In this document: in pieces, positions 18,173 through 26,528 of the stretch
Layout of the letters: each line of letters opens with the position of its first letter
How positions within the stretch are numbered: the stretch's first letter is position 1
Source of the DNA: Parvularcula sp. LCG005
GTDB taxonomy: Bacteria > Pseudomonadota > Alphaproteobacteria > Caulobacterales > Parvularculaceae
Assembly: GCF_032930845.1 (NCBI RefSeq)
Contig: NZ_CP136758.1
Coordinates: 2,805,001-2,869,000 of the forward strand
Reading direction: 5' to 3'
Length of the DNA: 64,000 nt
The notes under the pieces: model-generated
Seen by the model: the letters and a program-made list of their open reading frames with translations, nothing else
What the model was told of the DNA's origin: nothing
Databases searched by the model: none
Made by a program: the position numbers and the translations under genes

Positions 18173-18271
18173 GAGCGGCCTCCTTCAGCTAGCGGTAAGG
18201 GGCAACATAGCAGCGGGTCGCCCCGCTGCAAATTTCCTTTCCCTAACCCGCATCAGCCAAGGAAGAGTGAA

Positions 18272-19240
18272 TCAGTGCCCGCCGATGTTAAACACCTTGG
18301 TCGGCAGCAGTTTCAGCCCTTCAAGGCGGCAAAGGGCGATGGGCCGGTCACCTTCCATGGCGAGAACCGGTTCGATATCGTCCGCCTGCCCGTTGCGGAT
18401 CGGACCGACCTGCGCAATTGGCAGAATAGCGGCGCCGCCCGAGGACAGGCGTGCGGCCTCACTCCGACCGATGCTGACCGACGGATATTCGGTCATCGCC
18501 TGCTCAATGCCGGTCAGGTGGTCGTCATACCGGTCGACATTCCGGTCACCCGGCTCCAGCCGCGCCAGAGCATCACGCCCGGTCAGCTCTTCGAAAGTGA
18601 CCGCCATATCCTCGGTGAAGGGGCCCACGGCCGTGCGGCGCAAGGCCGAGACATGGGCGCGCGTGCCCAAGGCTTCGGCCATGTCGCGGACAACGGCCCG
18701 CACATAGGTCCCCTTGCCCGTCACAGCTTCAAACACGGCCTCATCGGCACTGGTGCAGTCGACCAGCCGCAGGGAGTGGATCGTCACTTCCCGGGCCGGC
18801 GGCACAACGGCCTCGCCATCCCGGGCCAGATCATAGGCCCGTTCACCGTCAATCTTGATGGCGGAGAATGCCGGTGGCCGCTGCTCGATCGTGCCAGTAA
18901 ATTCCGGCAGAATGTCCAAGATGTCAGCCTTGCTCGGGCGATGGTCCGACGTCTCCAACACATCACCTTCAAGATCGTCGGTGGTGGTCGAAGCCCCCCA
19001 GCGAGCGGTAAAGCGGTATGTCTTCAGGCCATCCTGAATGAAACTGACGGTCTTCGTCGCCTCACCGAAGGCGATCGGCAGAATGCCTGTGGCCAACGGG
19101 TCCAGGGTGCCCGCATGTCCGGCCTTCTGAGCATCAAAGAGCCATCGCAGTTTGGATACCGCTTCGGTTGATCCCATGTCGTAGGGTTTGTCGAGGACCA
19201 GCCAGCCATCGACCGCCCTGCCCTTTTTGCGCCGTGCCAT
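18272..19240 (-). CDS. truB: tRNA pseudouridine(55) synthase
   Basis: Makes pseudouridine 55 in the T-loop of tRNAs. 322 residues with the catalytic aspartate in KAGHAGTLDPLATGILP, then KTYRFTARWG, RPPAFSAIKIDGERAYDLAR and KGTYVRAVVRDMAEALG. ATG at 19240 with AAGG upstream is preferred; a GTG three bases earlier is possible. It lies downstream of rbfA, the common partner, with a small gene and a terminator between. Confidence 0.96.
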   Translation of the reverse strand: MARRKKGRAVDGWLVLDKPYDMGSTEAVSKLRWLFDAQKAGHAGTLDPLATGILPIAFGEATKTVSFIQDGLKTYRFTARWGASTTTDDLEGDVLETSDHRPSKADILDILPEFTGTIEQRPPAFSAIKIDGERAYDLARDGEAVVPPAREVTIHSLRLVDCTSADEAVFEAVTGKGTYVRAVVRDMAEALGTRAHVSALRRTAVGPFTEDMAVTFEELTGRDALARLEPGDRNVDRYDDHLTGIEQAMTEYPSVSIGRSEAARLSSGGAAILPIAQVGPIRNGQADDIEPVLAMEGDRPIALCRLEGLKLLPTKVFNIGGH

Positions 19241-19332
19241 CACGTCACCTTTTCACATCTTCGTTCGGGTAAGGCGGGGCGATTAGCGGCTCTGACGCCA
19301 AAGAGCCATTCCTGATTGTGCGTTCAGACCAT

Positions 19333-19361
19333 AAAAAAGCGGCCCCGCCACGCGGAGCCGC
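19333..19361 (-). terminator. Intrinsic terminator after the small gene at 19386
   Basis: On the minus strand GCGGCTCCGC, GTG and GCGGGGCCGC form a 10-bp stem with one G-U pair, followed by six T. It separates the rbfA-side transcript from truB. Confidence 0.85.
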
Positions 19362-19385
19362 CAAAAACAGGCCTGTCGAAGCCGA

Positions 19386-19814
19386 TCAGCTGCGGTCAGC
19401 TTCGACGTCGTAACCGTAGTTGCGAAGCAGACGGTTCAGGTCGGAAGCGCTTTCGCGCTCATCCATGGCCGACAGGATACCGCGATTGAACAGACCCGGC
19501 ATGGTGAACCATTCACCGCCGTCTTTCCACCGCAGAACAAGCGCTGGCACATCGCCGCCCGTGCGGTAGCCAACTTCAAAATCATCCCGCTCAAAGCCTG
19601 GGAACAGGCGGATCGTTTCGGATGTGTTGTCCAGTTCGGTGCCCGTTTCAGCAACGGTCAGGCTGTGCGACGTGTCGGTTTCAGCGTCAGCTGACAGCTC
19701 ACTGACTTCTACCAATTCGGGGGCAGTCCCCTCAACGGCAGCGTCTGCGGCCAGATCGGCGGTATCTGCTGTCGTTTCTGCAGCAGCGTCGCGCTGTTTC
19801 CTCCGGAAGAACAT
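19386..19814 (-). CDS. Conserved-looking protein of unknown function
   Basis: 142 residues starting at ATG 19814 (MFFRRKQRD) with AGGGG about 10 nt upstream. A basic N-terminus is followed by an Ala/Glu/Thr/Asp-rich, probably disordered stretch to about residue 65. A compact acidic domain then holds FPGFERDDFEVGYR, GEWFTMPGLFNRG and LLRNYGYDVEADRS. There is no signal peptide or membrane helix. It lies between rbfA and truB and ends in its own terminator. I do not recognise the family. Confidence 0.75.
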   Translation of the reverse strand: MFFRRKQRDAAAETTADTADLAADAAVEGTAPELVEVSELSADAETDTSHSLTVAETGTELDNTSETIRLFPGFERDDFEVGYRTGGDVPALVLRWKDGGEWFTMPGLFNRGILSAMDERESASDLNRLLRNYGYDVEADRS

Positions 19815-19901
19815 GGTCAATAGCCCCTTTGATACACTATCCCAACTCTCTCTGGCGGAGCGGGTTTTGTCAAAGGAATTGTTAACCTGTAGACAGGTTC
19901 C

Positions 19902-20288
19902 CTAAAGATCGCGTTTTACGTCGTCGCGATTCAGCAGCTTGTCGATCTTCGCGGCCTCGTCAAATCGGTCGTCAGCCCTGAACACCAGCTGCGGCGTGTA
20001 TTTCATGGTCAACTTTGCCCCCATGGCCGCGCGAATGCGGCCCGATGCGACGTTCAGCTTTTTCGCCGCTTCCTGGACATTGTCGGACCCCAGGACGGAG
20101 ATAAAGACCGTCGCATTGCGCAGGTCGGGGGACGCCTTCACTTCGCTGATCGTGATCGGCTCCCTGGGCATGTCCGGGTCATGCACTTCACCGCGTTGGA
20201 AAATTTCTGCGAGGACGTGCCGCATCAGCTCGCCCGCGCGCAACTGGCGCTGGGAGGGTCCTGCGGTCGTGGAAAATCGTTTAGCCAT
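19902..20288 (-). CDS. rbfA: Ribosome-binding factor A
   Basis: KH-fold factor for 30S subunit maturation, 128 residues. Recognised by the N-terminal SQRQLRAGELMRHVLAEIF, ISEVKASPDLRNATVFISVLG with the KH-type ASPDL, and the end block TPQLVFRADDRFDEAAKID. In most bacteria rbfA and truB are neighbours; here one small gene separates them. The nusA-infB genes usually upstream are absent. Confidence 0.95.
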   Translation of the reverse strand: MAKRFSTTAGPSQRQLRAGELMRHVLAEIFQRGEVHDPDMPREPITISEVKASPDLRNATVFISVLGSDNVQEAAKKLNVASGRIRAAMGAKLTMKYTPQLVFRADDRFDEAAKIDKLLNRDDVKRDL

Positions 20289-20354
20289 TCGCGCTAGGTA
20301 GGTGAGCGGCGGTCAGACATCAATGGCTCGGCAGCGCTTGGTAACCGTCCGCGA

Positions 20355-21074
20355 TCAGCTGCGGTGGATGCCGCACTCTGTCTTTGACTGTCCCCGCCAT
20401 CGGCCGGCACGCACATCATCGCCAGGTGCCACCGGATGGGTACAAGGCCAGCACCCGATGGAAGGAAAACCCTGCTCGACCAGCGGATGCGGCGGCAGGT
20501 CATGGGCCTTGAAATAGGTATCCACATCCTCGGGCTTCCAGCTGACGATCGGATTGACCTTGAAATGGGTACCCTTGAATTCGAAAACCGGCAGATGCAC
20601 GCGTGCCCCGCCGTGGAACTGCTTGCGGCCAGTGATCCAGGCTGAATAGCCATCAAGCGCTTTGTTCAGGGGACGGACTTTTCGCAACGTGCAGCATGCA
20701 TCGGTATCGGACTGCCACAACGAGCCATCGGGATCGATCTCCGCCGCTTCATCGGTGGCAGGCTTGAGATCGATGACATTCGTCAGGCCCAGCTGCCGCG
20801 CCAGCTTGCGCCGATAGATGGGTGTCTGGGCGAAATGCTTGCCCGTGTCGATAAAGAGAACCGGCGTGTCCGGTGCCACTTGCGCCACGAGATGCAGGAG
20901 CACGGCGGATTCCGCACCGAAGGAGGAGACGAGTGTAATCTCATCCACGAACTCTTCATTGATTGCGACGTCCAGAATTTCGCTGGGCGTCGCATTGGCG
21001 TATTTCGCCGCGAGCGATCGGGCCCGAGCCTCACGGATATCAACGCTGTTTTCGGCAGAAGCAGACAGTGTCAT
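20355..21074 (-). CDS. cysH: Adenylyl-sulfate / PAPS reductase
   Basis: Reduces activated sulfate to sulfite with thioredoxin. 239 residues from ATG 21074, preceded by GGGAGG. The nucleotide loop is SSFGAESAVLLHL, then DTGKHFAQT, and the C-terminal catalytic ECGIH is intact. Two cysteine pairs (ACCTLRKVRP and GCWPCT) are 4Fe-4S ligands, which favours APS over PAPS as substrate. Last gene of the cys operon, overlapping the DUF934 gene by 4 bp. Confidence 0.94.
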   Translation of the reverse strand: MTLSASAENSVDIREARARSLAAKYANATPSEILDVAINEEFVDEITLVSSFGAESAVLLHLVAQVAPDTPVLFIDTGKHFAQTPIYRRKLARQLGLTNVIDLKPATDEAAEIDPDGSLWQSDTDACCTLRKVRPLNKALDGYSAWITGRKQFHGGARVHLPVFEFKGTHFKVNPIVSWKPEDVDTYFKAHDLPPHPLVEQGFPSIGCWPCTHPVAPGDDVRAGRWRGQSKTECGIHRS

Positions 21075-21460
21075 TTTCGCGCCTCCCAAACCGGGCCGCC
21101 GATAATGGCGCGCTGGTAAAACGCCGGATAGACGCGAATGCTCTGCAACAGACCGTCCACGTCATAATCCTTGTCCAGCTCGAAGCTGGTGAAGCCGCAG
21201 CGCAGGGCAAAGAGCACCTGGTCCCGAAAGAGCGTGCCGCGTGCGCAGATATCGCCGGTGAAACCCTGACGCCGAAGAATGCGCGCCTGAGTAAAGGCGC
21301 GACCATCCCGCAATTTCGGGAACACCAGCGCCACGGCATCGACACCCTCCAACGCCACGGGATGGGCCGCCAGATCGGCATCATTATCGATCAACAGCGC
21401 ATCTGTCAGAGGAGCGCCGCCCTCAACAAGCTGATCGTTTTTCCACTCAAGCCGCTTCAT
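21071..21460 (-). CDS. DUF934 protein of the sulfite reductase operon
   Basis: 129 residues starting at ATG 21460 with a strong GGAGG. Family features are VALVFPKLRDGRAFTQARILR and ARGTLFRDQVLFALRCGFTSFE. DUF934 proteins are found almost only between cysI and cysH in proteobacteria, so a helper role in sulfite reduction is likely, but the biochemistry is not established. It overlaps the end of cysI by 14 bp and the start of cysH by 4 bp. Confidence 0.88.
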   Translation of the reverse strand: MKRLEWKNDQLVEGGAPLTDALLIDNDADLAAHPVALEGVDAVALVFPKLRDGRAFTQARILRRQGFTGDICARGTLFRDQVLFALRCGFTSFELDKDYDVDGLLQSIRVYPAFYQRAIIGGPVWEARK

Positions 21461-23117
21461 AAAGCGCCTCCTTGAACGGTGCAGCGCCAAGGCGCCGGTA
21501 AGTATCAATAAACGCCTCGGCCTCGCCGGTCCGCAGGCTCAGATAAGTCTCCACCAGACGCTCGACAGCATCGACAACAGCCTCAGTCGACAAGCCGCGG
21601 CCCACCACCTCACCAATCGACGATTGGGAATCCGCGGCACCGCCCAGCGTTACCTGATAATATTCCTCACCCTTCTTGTCGACGCCAAGAATACCGATGT
21701 GACCCACATGGTGGTGGCCACAGGCATTGATACAACCTGAAATCTTGATGTTCAGCCTGCCGATCAATTCCTCACGCCCCCGGTCAGCAAACCGTTCCTG
21801 TATCCGGTTGGCAACGGGGATTGAGCGAGTATTGGCCAGATTACAGTAGTCGAGGCCGGGGCAGGCAATGATGTCCGAGATCAGACCGGCATTGGACGTG
21901 CCAAGGCCAATCGCATCCAGCGCTTGCCACAGGGTATAAAGATCACTCTTTGCGACGGACGGCAGGACGAAATTCTGCTCATGGGTCGTGCGCAGCTCAC
22001 CGCCGGACAGACGATCAGCAATATCCGCCAACCCATCCATCTGCACATCCGTAATGTCGCCGGGCGGCAAGCCGGTCGGTTTCAGTGAGATTGTCGTGAT
22101 CGCGTAGCCTTCGACCTTATGCGGATGAACATTGTGACGAACCCATGCTGCAAAGTGAGGGTCGGCGGCCTTTTCCGCCGCCAACACAGCATCCCCTTCA
22201 GGATCAGGCGTCAGCTCACGCGGCTCAAAATAGGCGGCAATGCGCGCGCGCTCGGCCTCCGGCAAGTCCACGCTGCCCCCCTGCCCGATCGCACGGAACG
22301 TCTCCCACTCCTCTTCGACAGCGGCCCGGAATTTATCGACCCCCATCTCGTTGACGAGGATCTTGATGCGCGCCTTGTACATATTATCGCGACGTCCGTG
22401 CACGTTATACACGCGCAGGATCGCCTCGAGATAGGAAAGGAGTTGCGATTTGGGCAGGAAGTCGCGGATGACTTCACCAATATAAGGCGTCCGCCCCAAA
22501 CCACCGCCGACCAGCACGCGGAAGCCAACGTCACCCGCATCGTTCCGTGTCAGCAGAAGACCAATATCGTGCACCTGTACGGCCGCACGATCTTCTTCAC
22601 TGGCGCTGATTGCGATCTTGAACTTGCGCGGCAAGAAAGAGAATTCCGGATGGAACGTCGACCACTGACGAATGATTTCAGCCCAGACGCGCGGATCTTC
22701 GATTTCGTCTGCTGCAACACCAGCGAAGGGGTCACTGGTCACATTGCGGATGCAGTTCCCCGATGTCTGGATGGCATGCATCTCGACATCGGCCAGGCGT
22801 TGCAGAATATCCGGCACATCAACCAGCTTCATCCAGTTGAACTGCATGTTCTGGCGTGTCGTCACATGGCCATAGCCCTTGTCGAAATCCCGCGCGATCG
22901 ACCCGAGCACACGCAACTGATCCGATGACAGGGTGCCGTACGGAATGGCAACGCGCAGCATGTATGCATGCAGTTGCAGATAGAGGCCATTCATCAGGCG
23001 CAGCGGCTTGAACTCATCTTCGGTCAGCGCACCGGACAGGCGGCGTTCGACCTGATCGCGAAAATCATCGACCCGCGCCTGCACCAGCGCTTTGTCGTAG
23101 GCGTCATATTGATACAT
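21447..23117 (-). CDS. cysI: Sulfite reductase hemoprotein (nitrite/sulfite reductase family)
   Basis: Siroheme and 4Fe-4S enzyme reducing sulfite to sulfide, 556 residues. The cofactor cysteines are in ACPGLDYCNLA and SGCINACGHHHVG; GHVTTRQNMQFNW is a siroheme-binding block. No flavoprotein cysJ is next to it, so the electron donor may be ferredoxin or a distant reductase. It starts within a TAATG overlap with the DUF2849 gene and is downstream of cysG, which makes its siroheme. Confidence 0.94.
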   Translation of the reverse strand: MYQYDAYDKALVQARVDDFRDQVERRLSGALTEDEFKPLRLMNGLYLQLHAYMLRVAIPYGTLSSDQLRVLGSIARDFDKGYGHVTTRQNMQFNWMKLVDVPDILQRLADVEMHAIQTSGNCIRNVTSDPFAGVAADEIEDPRVWAEIIRQWSTFHPEFSFLPRKFKIAISASEEDRAAVQVHDIGLLLTRNDAGDVGFRVLVGGGLGRTPYIGEVIRDFLPKSQLLSYLEAILRVYNVHGRRDNMYKARIKILVNEMGVDKFRAAVEEEWETFRAIGQGGSVDLPEAERARIAAYFEPRELTPDPEGDAVLAAEKAADPHFAAWVRHNVHPHKVEGYAITTISLKPTGLPPGDITDVQMDGLADIADRLSGGELRTTHEQNFVLPSVAKSDLYTLWQALDAIGLGTSNAGLISDIIACPGLDYCNLANTRSIPVANRIQERFADRGREELIGRLNIKISGCINACGHHHVGHIGILGVDKKGEEYYQVTLGGAADSQSSIGEVVGRGLSTEAVVDAVERLVETYLSLRTGEAEAFIDTYRRLGAAPFKEALYEAA

Positions 23118-23503
23118 TATGCTTGTCCTCGGGCCTGACGGCCAAACTGGGGATGGATCGTCGGTCCCCGATCCCGGATTTCTTCACGCAGGCGTCCACG
23201 GCCATCAGGCTGAACGCCCGTTTCGGCCTCATCGACATCCATCAGGTAAGGGCCCACCACATGACCCTCATCGGTCAGGGCCCAGTCCAAGAGGGCGAGT
23301 GCATCCTCTCCCTCGACAATGGTCGCGGCGCCGAGATCCTCTGTCCACTGCTGGTCATCGGTCTGATAGACGACGACGCCGTCAACCAGACGGTTGGCGG
23401 TGACGATCTTCAGGCCTTCATTGCGGCCCTTTTTGACGCCGCCCACGCTGATCTTCGCCGGCTTTTCTGCCGGCGTATCTGGTTTTTTTACCGTGGCGCT
23501 CAT
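23117..23503 (-). CDS. DUF2849 protein
   Basis: 128 residues; a basic N-terminal tail followed by a domain with IVTANRLVDGVVVYQT and a block ending VGPYLMDVDE. DUF2849 is a small alphaproteobacterial family that sits between cysG and cysI, and it is assumed to assist the sulfite reductase. It overlaps cysG by 4 bp (ATGA) and abuts cysI. Function unproven. Confidence 0.86.
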   Translation of the reverse strand: MSATVKKPDTPAEKPAKISVGGVKKGRNEGLKIVTANRLVDGVVVYQTDDQQWTEDLGAATIVEGEDALALLDWALTDEGHVVGPYLMDVDEAETGVQPDGRGRLREEIRDRGPTIHPQFGRQARGQA

Positions 23504-24894
23504 GCCGCTTCTGCCTCTTGTAGAAATTCAGTCAGTCCGTGTCCGGACGCCTTGGCCGCGACCTCGCCAATGATGAGGACCGCAGGACCGACGATGGCGG
23601 CGCGGACAATGTCTACGGACAGATCACGAAGCGTGGTGCGCAGGATTTTCTGATCGGCCGTGGTCCCCTTTTCAACGACCGCCACCGGCGTCCTTGTATC
23701 AAGCCCACCATCCATCAGGCTGGCGGCCACCTCACCGGCGCGGCCAACACCCATATAGACCACGACGGTGTGCTTCAGCCGGGCCAGGGCGGCCCAGTCC
23801 AGATCCGGCGCACCGCCACCACCTGCGCTCGCCGTCACATAGGACACGGCCTGGGACATGCCGCGATGGGTCAGGGGCGTCGATGCCGCCGCCGCGCACC
23901 CGGCTGCTGCGGTAATGCCCGGCACCACCACGGCGTCAAGGCCCGCAGCGCGCACCTGCTCAAGCTCTTCGCCGCCGCGGCCAAAAATGAATGGGTCGCC
24001 GCCCTTCAGGCGCACGACACGTTTGCCCGCGCGAGCAAGGTCAATCATCAGCGCACCGATATCTTCCTGCGGCATGGAGTGGTCGGCCTTGCGCTTGCCC
24101 ACATAACGCCGTTCCGCATCCCGTCGGATGAGGTCGAGAATGTCGGTCGAGACAAGATTGTCGTAGAGAACAATGTCCGCTTCCTGCAGCACGCGCAGCG
24201 CCTTTAGGGTCAGAAGCTCAGGGTCACCCGGACCGGCGCCCACAATATGGATACTGCCAATGGCCGCGCCACCGGCCGCGACCGCGTGGTCAAAACCCTG
24301 CGCAGCCCCAGTCATGTCGCCATCATAGACCGCTTCGGCCACCGGGCCTTCGAACAGGCGCTCCCAGAACCGGCGACGTTCACCGGGTGCCACGTTCGCG
24401 GCGACCACATCGCGCCGAACACGCGCAAATTCCACAAGCTCACCCAGTCGGGCCGGCAACAGGGACTCGATCCGCTCACGCAGCCGGCGACCCAGAACAG
24501 GCGCGGCACCGCCCGTCGAAATGCCGATTGCCACGTCACCGCGATCAACGATCGAGGGAATCACCACATCACACAGTTCCGGCTGGTCAACGACGTTGAC
24601 GGGCACGCCGTGCAGTTTTGCTAAACGGGCAGCTTCACCATCAATATCAGGGTCGTCCGTGGCCGCCACGAGGAGAGCCGGACGGACCGCAAAATCCTCA
24701 TCCCGCAGATGCCGTGGGATGACCTCGACGCCGCTGAAGTCATCTATTTCCGAGGACCATTGCACATCCGAAAAGACCTTGATCTGCGGGGAGGCCTTCA
24801 ACAACAGTCGCAGCTTGCGGACCGCGAGCTCGCCGCCGCCGACGACAAAGACCGGTCGGTCCTTCAGGTCAAAAAAGGCTGGAAAGTACCGCAT
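23500..24894 (-). CDS. cysG: Siroheme synthase (multifunctional)
   Basis: Three activities in one chain of 464 residues: an N-terminal NAD-dependent precorrin-2 dehydrogenase/ferrochelatase (FVVGGGELAVRKL at the start) and a C-terminal uroporphyrinogen-III methyltransferase. The second domain is marked by IVGAGPGDPELLTLKALRVL, VRLKGGDPFIFGRGGEE and the PGITAA block. First gene of the cys operon, supplying siroheme to CysI. Promoter must lie in the 130-bp gap shared with the divergent LysR gene. Confidence 0.95.
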   Translation of the reverse strand: MRYFPAFFDLKDRPVFVVGGGELAVRKLRLLLKASPQIKVFSDVQWSSEIDDFSGVEVIPRHLRDEDFAVRPALLVAATDDPDIDGEAARLAKLHGVPVNVVDQPELCDVVIPSIVDRGDVAIGISTGGAAPVLGRRLRERIESLLPARLGELVEFARVRRDVVAANVAPGERRRFWERLFEGPVAEAVYDGDMTGAAQGFDHAVAAGGAAIGSIHIVGAGPGDPELLTLKALRVLQEADIVLYDNLVSTDILDLIRRDAERRYVGKRKADHSMPQEDIGALMIDLARAGKRVVRLKGGDPFIFGRGGEELEQVRAAGLDAVVVPGITAAAGCAAAASTPLTHRGMSQAVSYVTASAGGGGAPDLDWAALARLKHTVVVYMGVGRAGEVAASLMDGGLDTRTPVAVVEKGTTADQKILRTTLRDLSVDIVRAAIVGPAVLIIGEVAAKASGHGLTEFLQEAEAA

Positions 24895-24945
24895 CGCGCT
24901 TGCTTTCAGAATTTCTAAGGCTTATTTCTGTCACCGCAAGATGGA

Positions 24946-24960
24946 GATGCGATCGTCATC
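24946..24960. promoter_or_regulatory. Possible second LysR half-site
   Basis: GATGCGATCGTCATC is an imperfect palindrome (GATG/CATC around CGATCG) lying 18 nt from the better LysR-type box, in the gap between cysG and lysR. Spacing of two such sites is typical of LysR control regions, but the match is weak. Confidence 0.3.
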
Positions 24961-24977
24961 TGGCAACAGAAAGCTTC

Positions 24978-24994
24978 TCTATCATTGCGATAGA
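24978..24994. promoter_or_regulatory. LysR-type operator
   Basis: TCTATCATTGCGATAGA is a perfect 6-nt inverted repeat with a 5-nt spacer and contains the T-N11-A core of LysR boxes. It lies 30 nt before the lysR start and 84 nt before cysG, where an autoregulating LysR protein would bind. Confidence 0.6.
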
Positions 24995-25024
24995 AAACCT
25001 AATGCGCCGAAGTAAGGAAGGCCC

Positions 25025-25951
25025 ATGCGGAGACTGCCCCCCCTGAACGCCTTGCGCGCCTTTGAATCGGCGGCGCGGCACCTGTCCTTCACGAAGGCGG
25101 CCGACGAATTGTCGGTCACGCCAGGCGCGATCAGTCAGCAGGTCAAGCTGCTGGAAGAAACCGTGGGCGTACCGTTATTCAGACGCGATCCGAAGGGGCT
25201 GTCACTGACCGATGCGGGCATCTCCTCCCTGCCCTCGCTGCGGGACGGTTTTGACAGGCTGGCAGCGGCAGCGCGCCTGATGACCATGGAGCGGGGATCA
25301 GGGCGTCTTGCGCTTTCGGTCGCGCCCTCCTTTGCATCCAAATGGCTGGTGCCGCGCCTTGACGCGTTTCAGGAGCTGCACCCCGATATTGACGTCTACG
25401 TCCATGCCGACATGGAGGTCGTGGATTTCTCGGTCGATGATGTGGACCTGGCCATTCGCTATGGCCGCGGCAATTATGACGGCCTGACCAATACGCTCCT
25501 GATGCGTGAGCGGATCGTGCCTGTCTGCGCGCCATCTCTCCTGACCGGCGACAAGCCGCTGCGGCAGGTCGACGATCTGGCAAGTCACACACTGCTGCAC
25601 GACGATGGCAATGATCACGAGATCGCAACCTGGTCCATGTGGCTGCGCGCGGCCGGCAGCGAAGTGAACGGCACGCGGGGACCGCGTTTCAATCAGTCTT
25701 CACTGGTCATTGAAGCGGCCGTTGCAGGCCGGGGCGTCGCCCTGGCCAAATACGCGCTGGCTGTGGCCGATCTTGAAGCGGCGCGGCTGGTCATCCCCTT
25801 TAATCTGACAACGCCAACGGACTTCTCCTATTGGCTGGTCCACCCGGAAGCGAAGGCAGCCCTGCCGGAAGTCAAAGCGTTTATCGCCTGGCTGAAGGCA
25901 GAAGCATCAGCCCACGAAACCAATTCACCACCGGTACTCGTCGACGCCTAA
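25025..25951 (+). CDS. LysR-family transcriptional regulator (GcvA-like)
   Basis: 308 residues. The N-terminal winged helix has LRAFESAARHLSFTKAADEL and VTPGAISQQVKLLEETVG, the GcvA/AmpR-type signature. A type 2 periplasmic-binding-like effector domain follows from about residue 95. It is divergent from the sulfate-assimilation operon with a T-N11-A palindrome between, so it may regulate that operon. It is not a classical CysB by its HTH, and the effector is unknown. Its stop overlaps that of the convergent creA gene by 4 bp. Confidence 0.92.
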   Translation: MRRLPPLNALRAFESAARHLSFTKAADELSVTPGAISQQVKLLEETVGVPLFRRDPKGLSLTDAGISSLPSLRDGFDRLAAAARLMTMERGSGRLALSVAPSFASKWLVPRLDAFQELHPDIDVYVHADMEVVDFSVDDVDLAIRYGRGNYDGLTNTLLMRERIVPVCAPSLLTGDKPLRQVDDLASHTLLHDDGNDHEIATWSMWLRAAGSEVNGTRGPRFNQSSLVIEAAVAGRGVALAKYALAVADLEAARLVIPFNLTTPTDFSYWLVHPEAKAALPEVKAFIAWLKAEASAHETNSPPVLVDA

Positions 25952-26469
25952 GGCGCGGCGTCACCAGACAGGGTCACCACGGTTCCGTCCGCCCAACGCG
26001 CATCTCCGCCATACAGGGCGACCGTTGAGAGGGACATCTTGGCGGAGCCATCCACCGGTTTCCGACTATAGACGATATACATCAGCGTCTCATTATCCGG
26101 GTCATAGACCCGGCGCACGGCGATCGATTTGAAGACCAGGCTCTGCCGCTGGGTGAAAACCGTCTCGCCGTTCTTGTCGCGATCGATGTCACCGATCACG
26201 ATAGGGCCGGTCTGTCGACAGGCGATGGAGCTGTTGGAAGGGTCCTCGAACCAGTTGCCCTTGATCGCCCGGTCCCAGACACCGCGATCGAAATAGGTCA
26301 GATGGCAGGTCACGCCGGTGACCTTAGGGTCGCTCAACGCTTCGACCTTGATCTCATTGCCATAGAGATCGTTCTTGAATTCGCCGACTTCCTTTGTGTC
26401 CTTGCGACCACAGCCGGCAAGAAGGACAAGGGCGGAAAGGGCGATACAGGCGGCAGGCTTGTTCATCAT
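25948..26469 (-). CDS. creA: CreA family lipoprotein
   Basis: 173 residues. Lipobox LLAGC places the lipidated Cys near residue 19, after a hydrophobic segment. The mature part matches CreA: VGEFKNDLYGNEIKVEALSDP, then VTGVTCHLTYFDRG and DPSNSSIACRQTGPI. CreA is widespread in proteobacteria; its function is unknown, and most versions have a plain signal peptide, so the lipobox is notable. ATG 26469 is chosen over an upstream TTG. No clear Shine-Dalgarno; a hairpin lies just upstream. Confidence 0.87.
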   Translation of the reverse strand: MMNKPAACIALSALVLLAGCGRKDTKEVGEFKNDLYGNEIKVEALSDPKVTGVTCHLTYFDRGVWDRAIKGNWFEDPSNSSIACRQTGPIVIGDIDRDKNGETVFTQRQSLVFKSIAVRRVYDPDNETLMYIVYSRKPVDGSAKMSLSTVALYGGDARWADGTVVTLSGDAAP

Positions 26470-26479
26470 GACCAATAGA

Positions 26480-26501
26480 TAGGGCGCCCGCAGGCGCCCT
26501 A
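26480..26501 (-). terminator. Hairpin in front of creA, possible terminator of the upstream gene
   Basis: TAGGGCGCC and GGCGCCCTA form a 9-bp perfect stem with a 4-nt loop, 11-32 nt upstream of the creA start and 28 nt after the sugar dehydrogenase stop. There is no T tract. It could end the upstream transcript or mask the creA start region. Confidence 0.45.
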
Positions 26502-26528
26502 CTACTCTTCACCTGATTTTCTTGGCGG

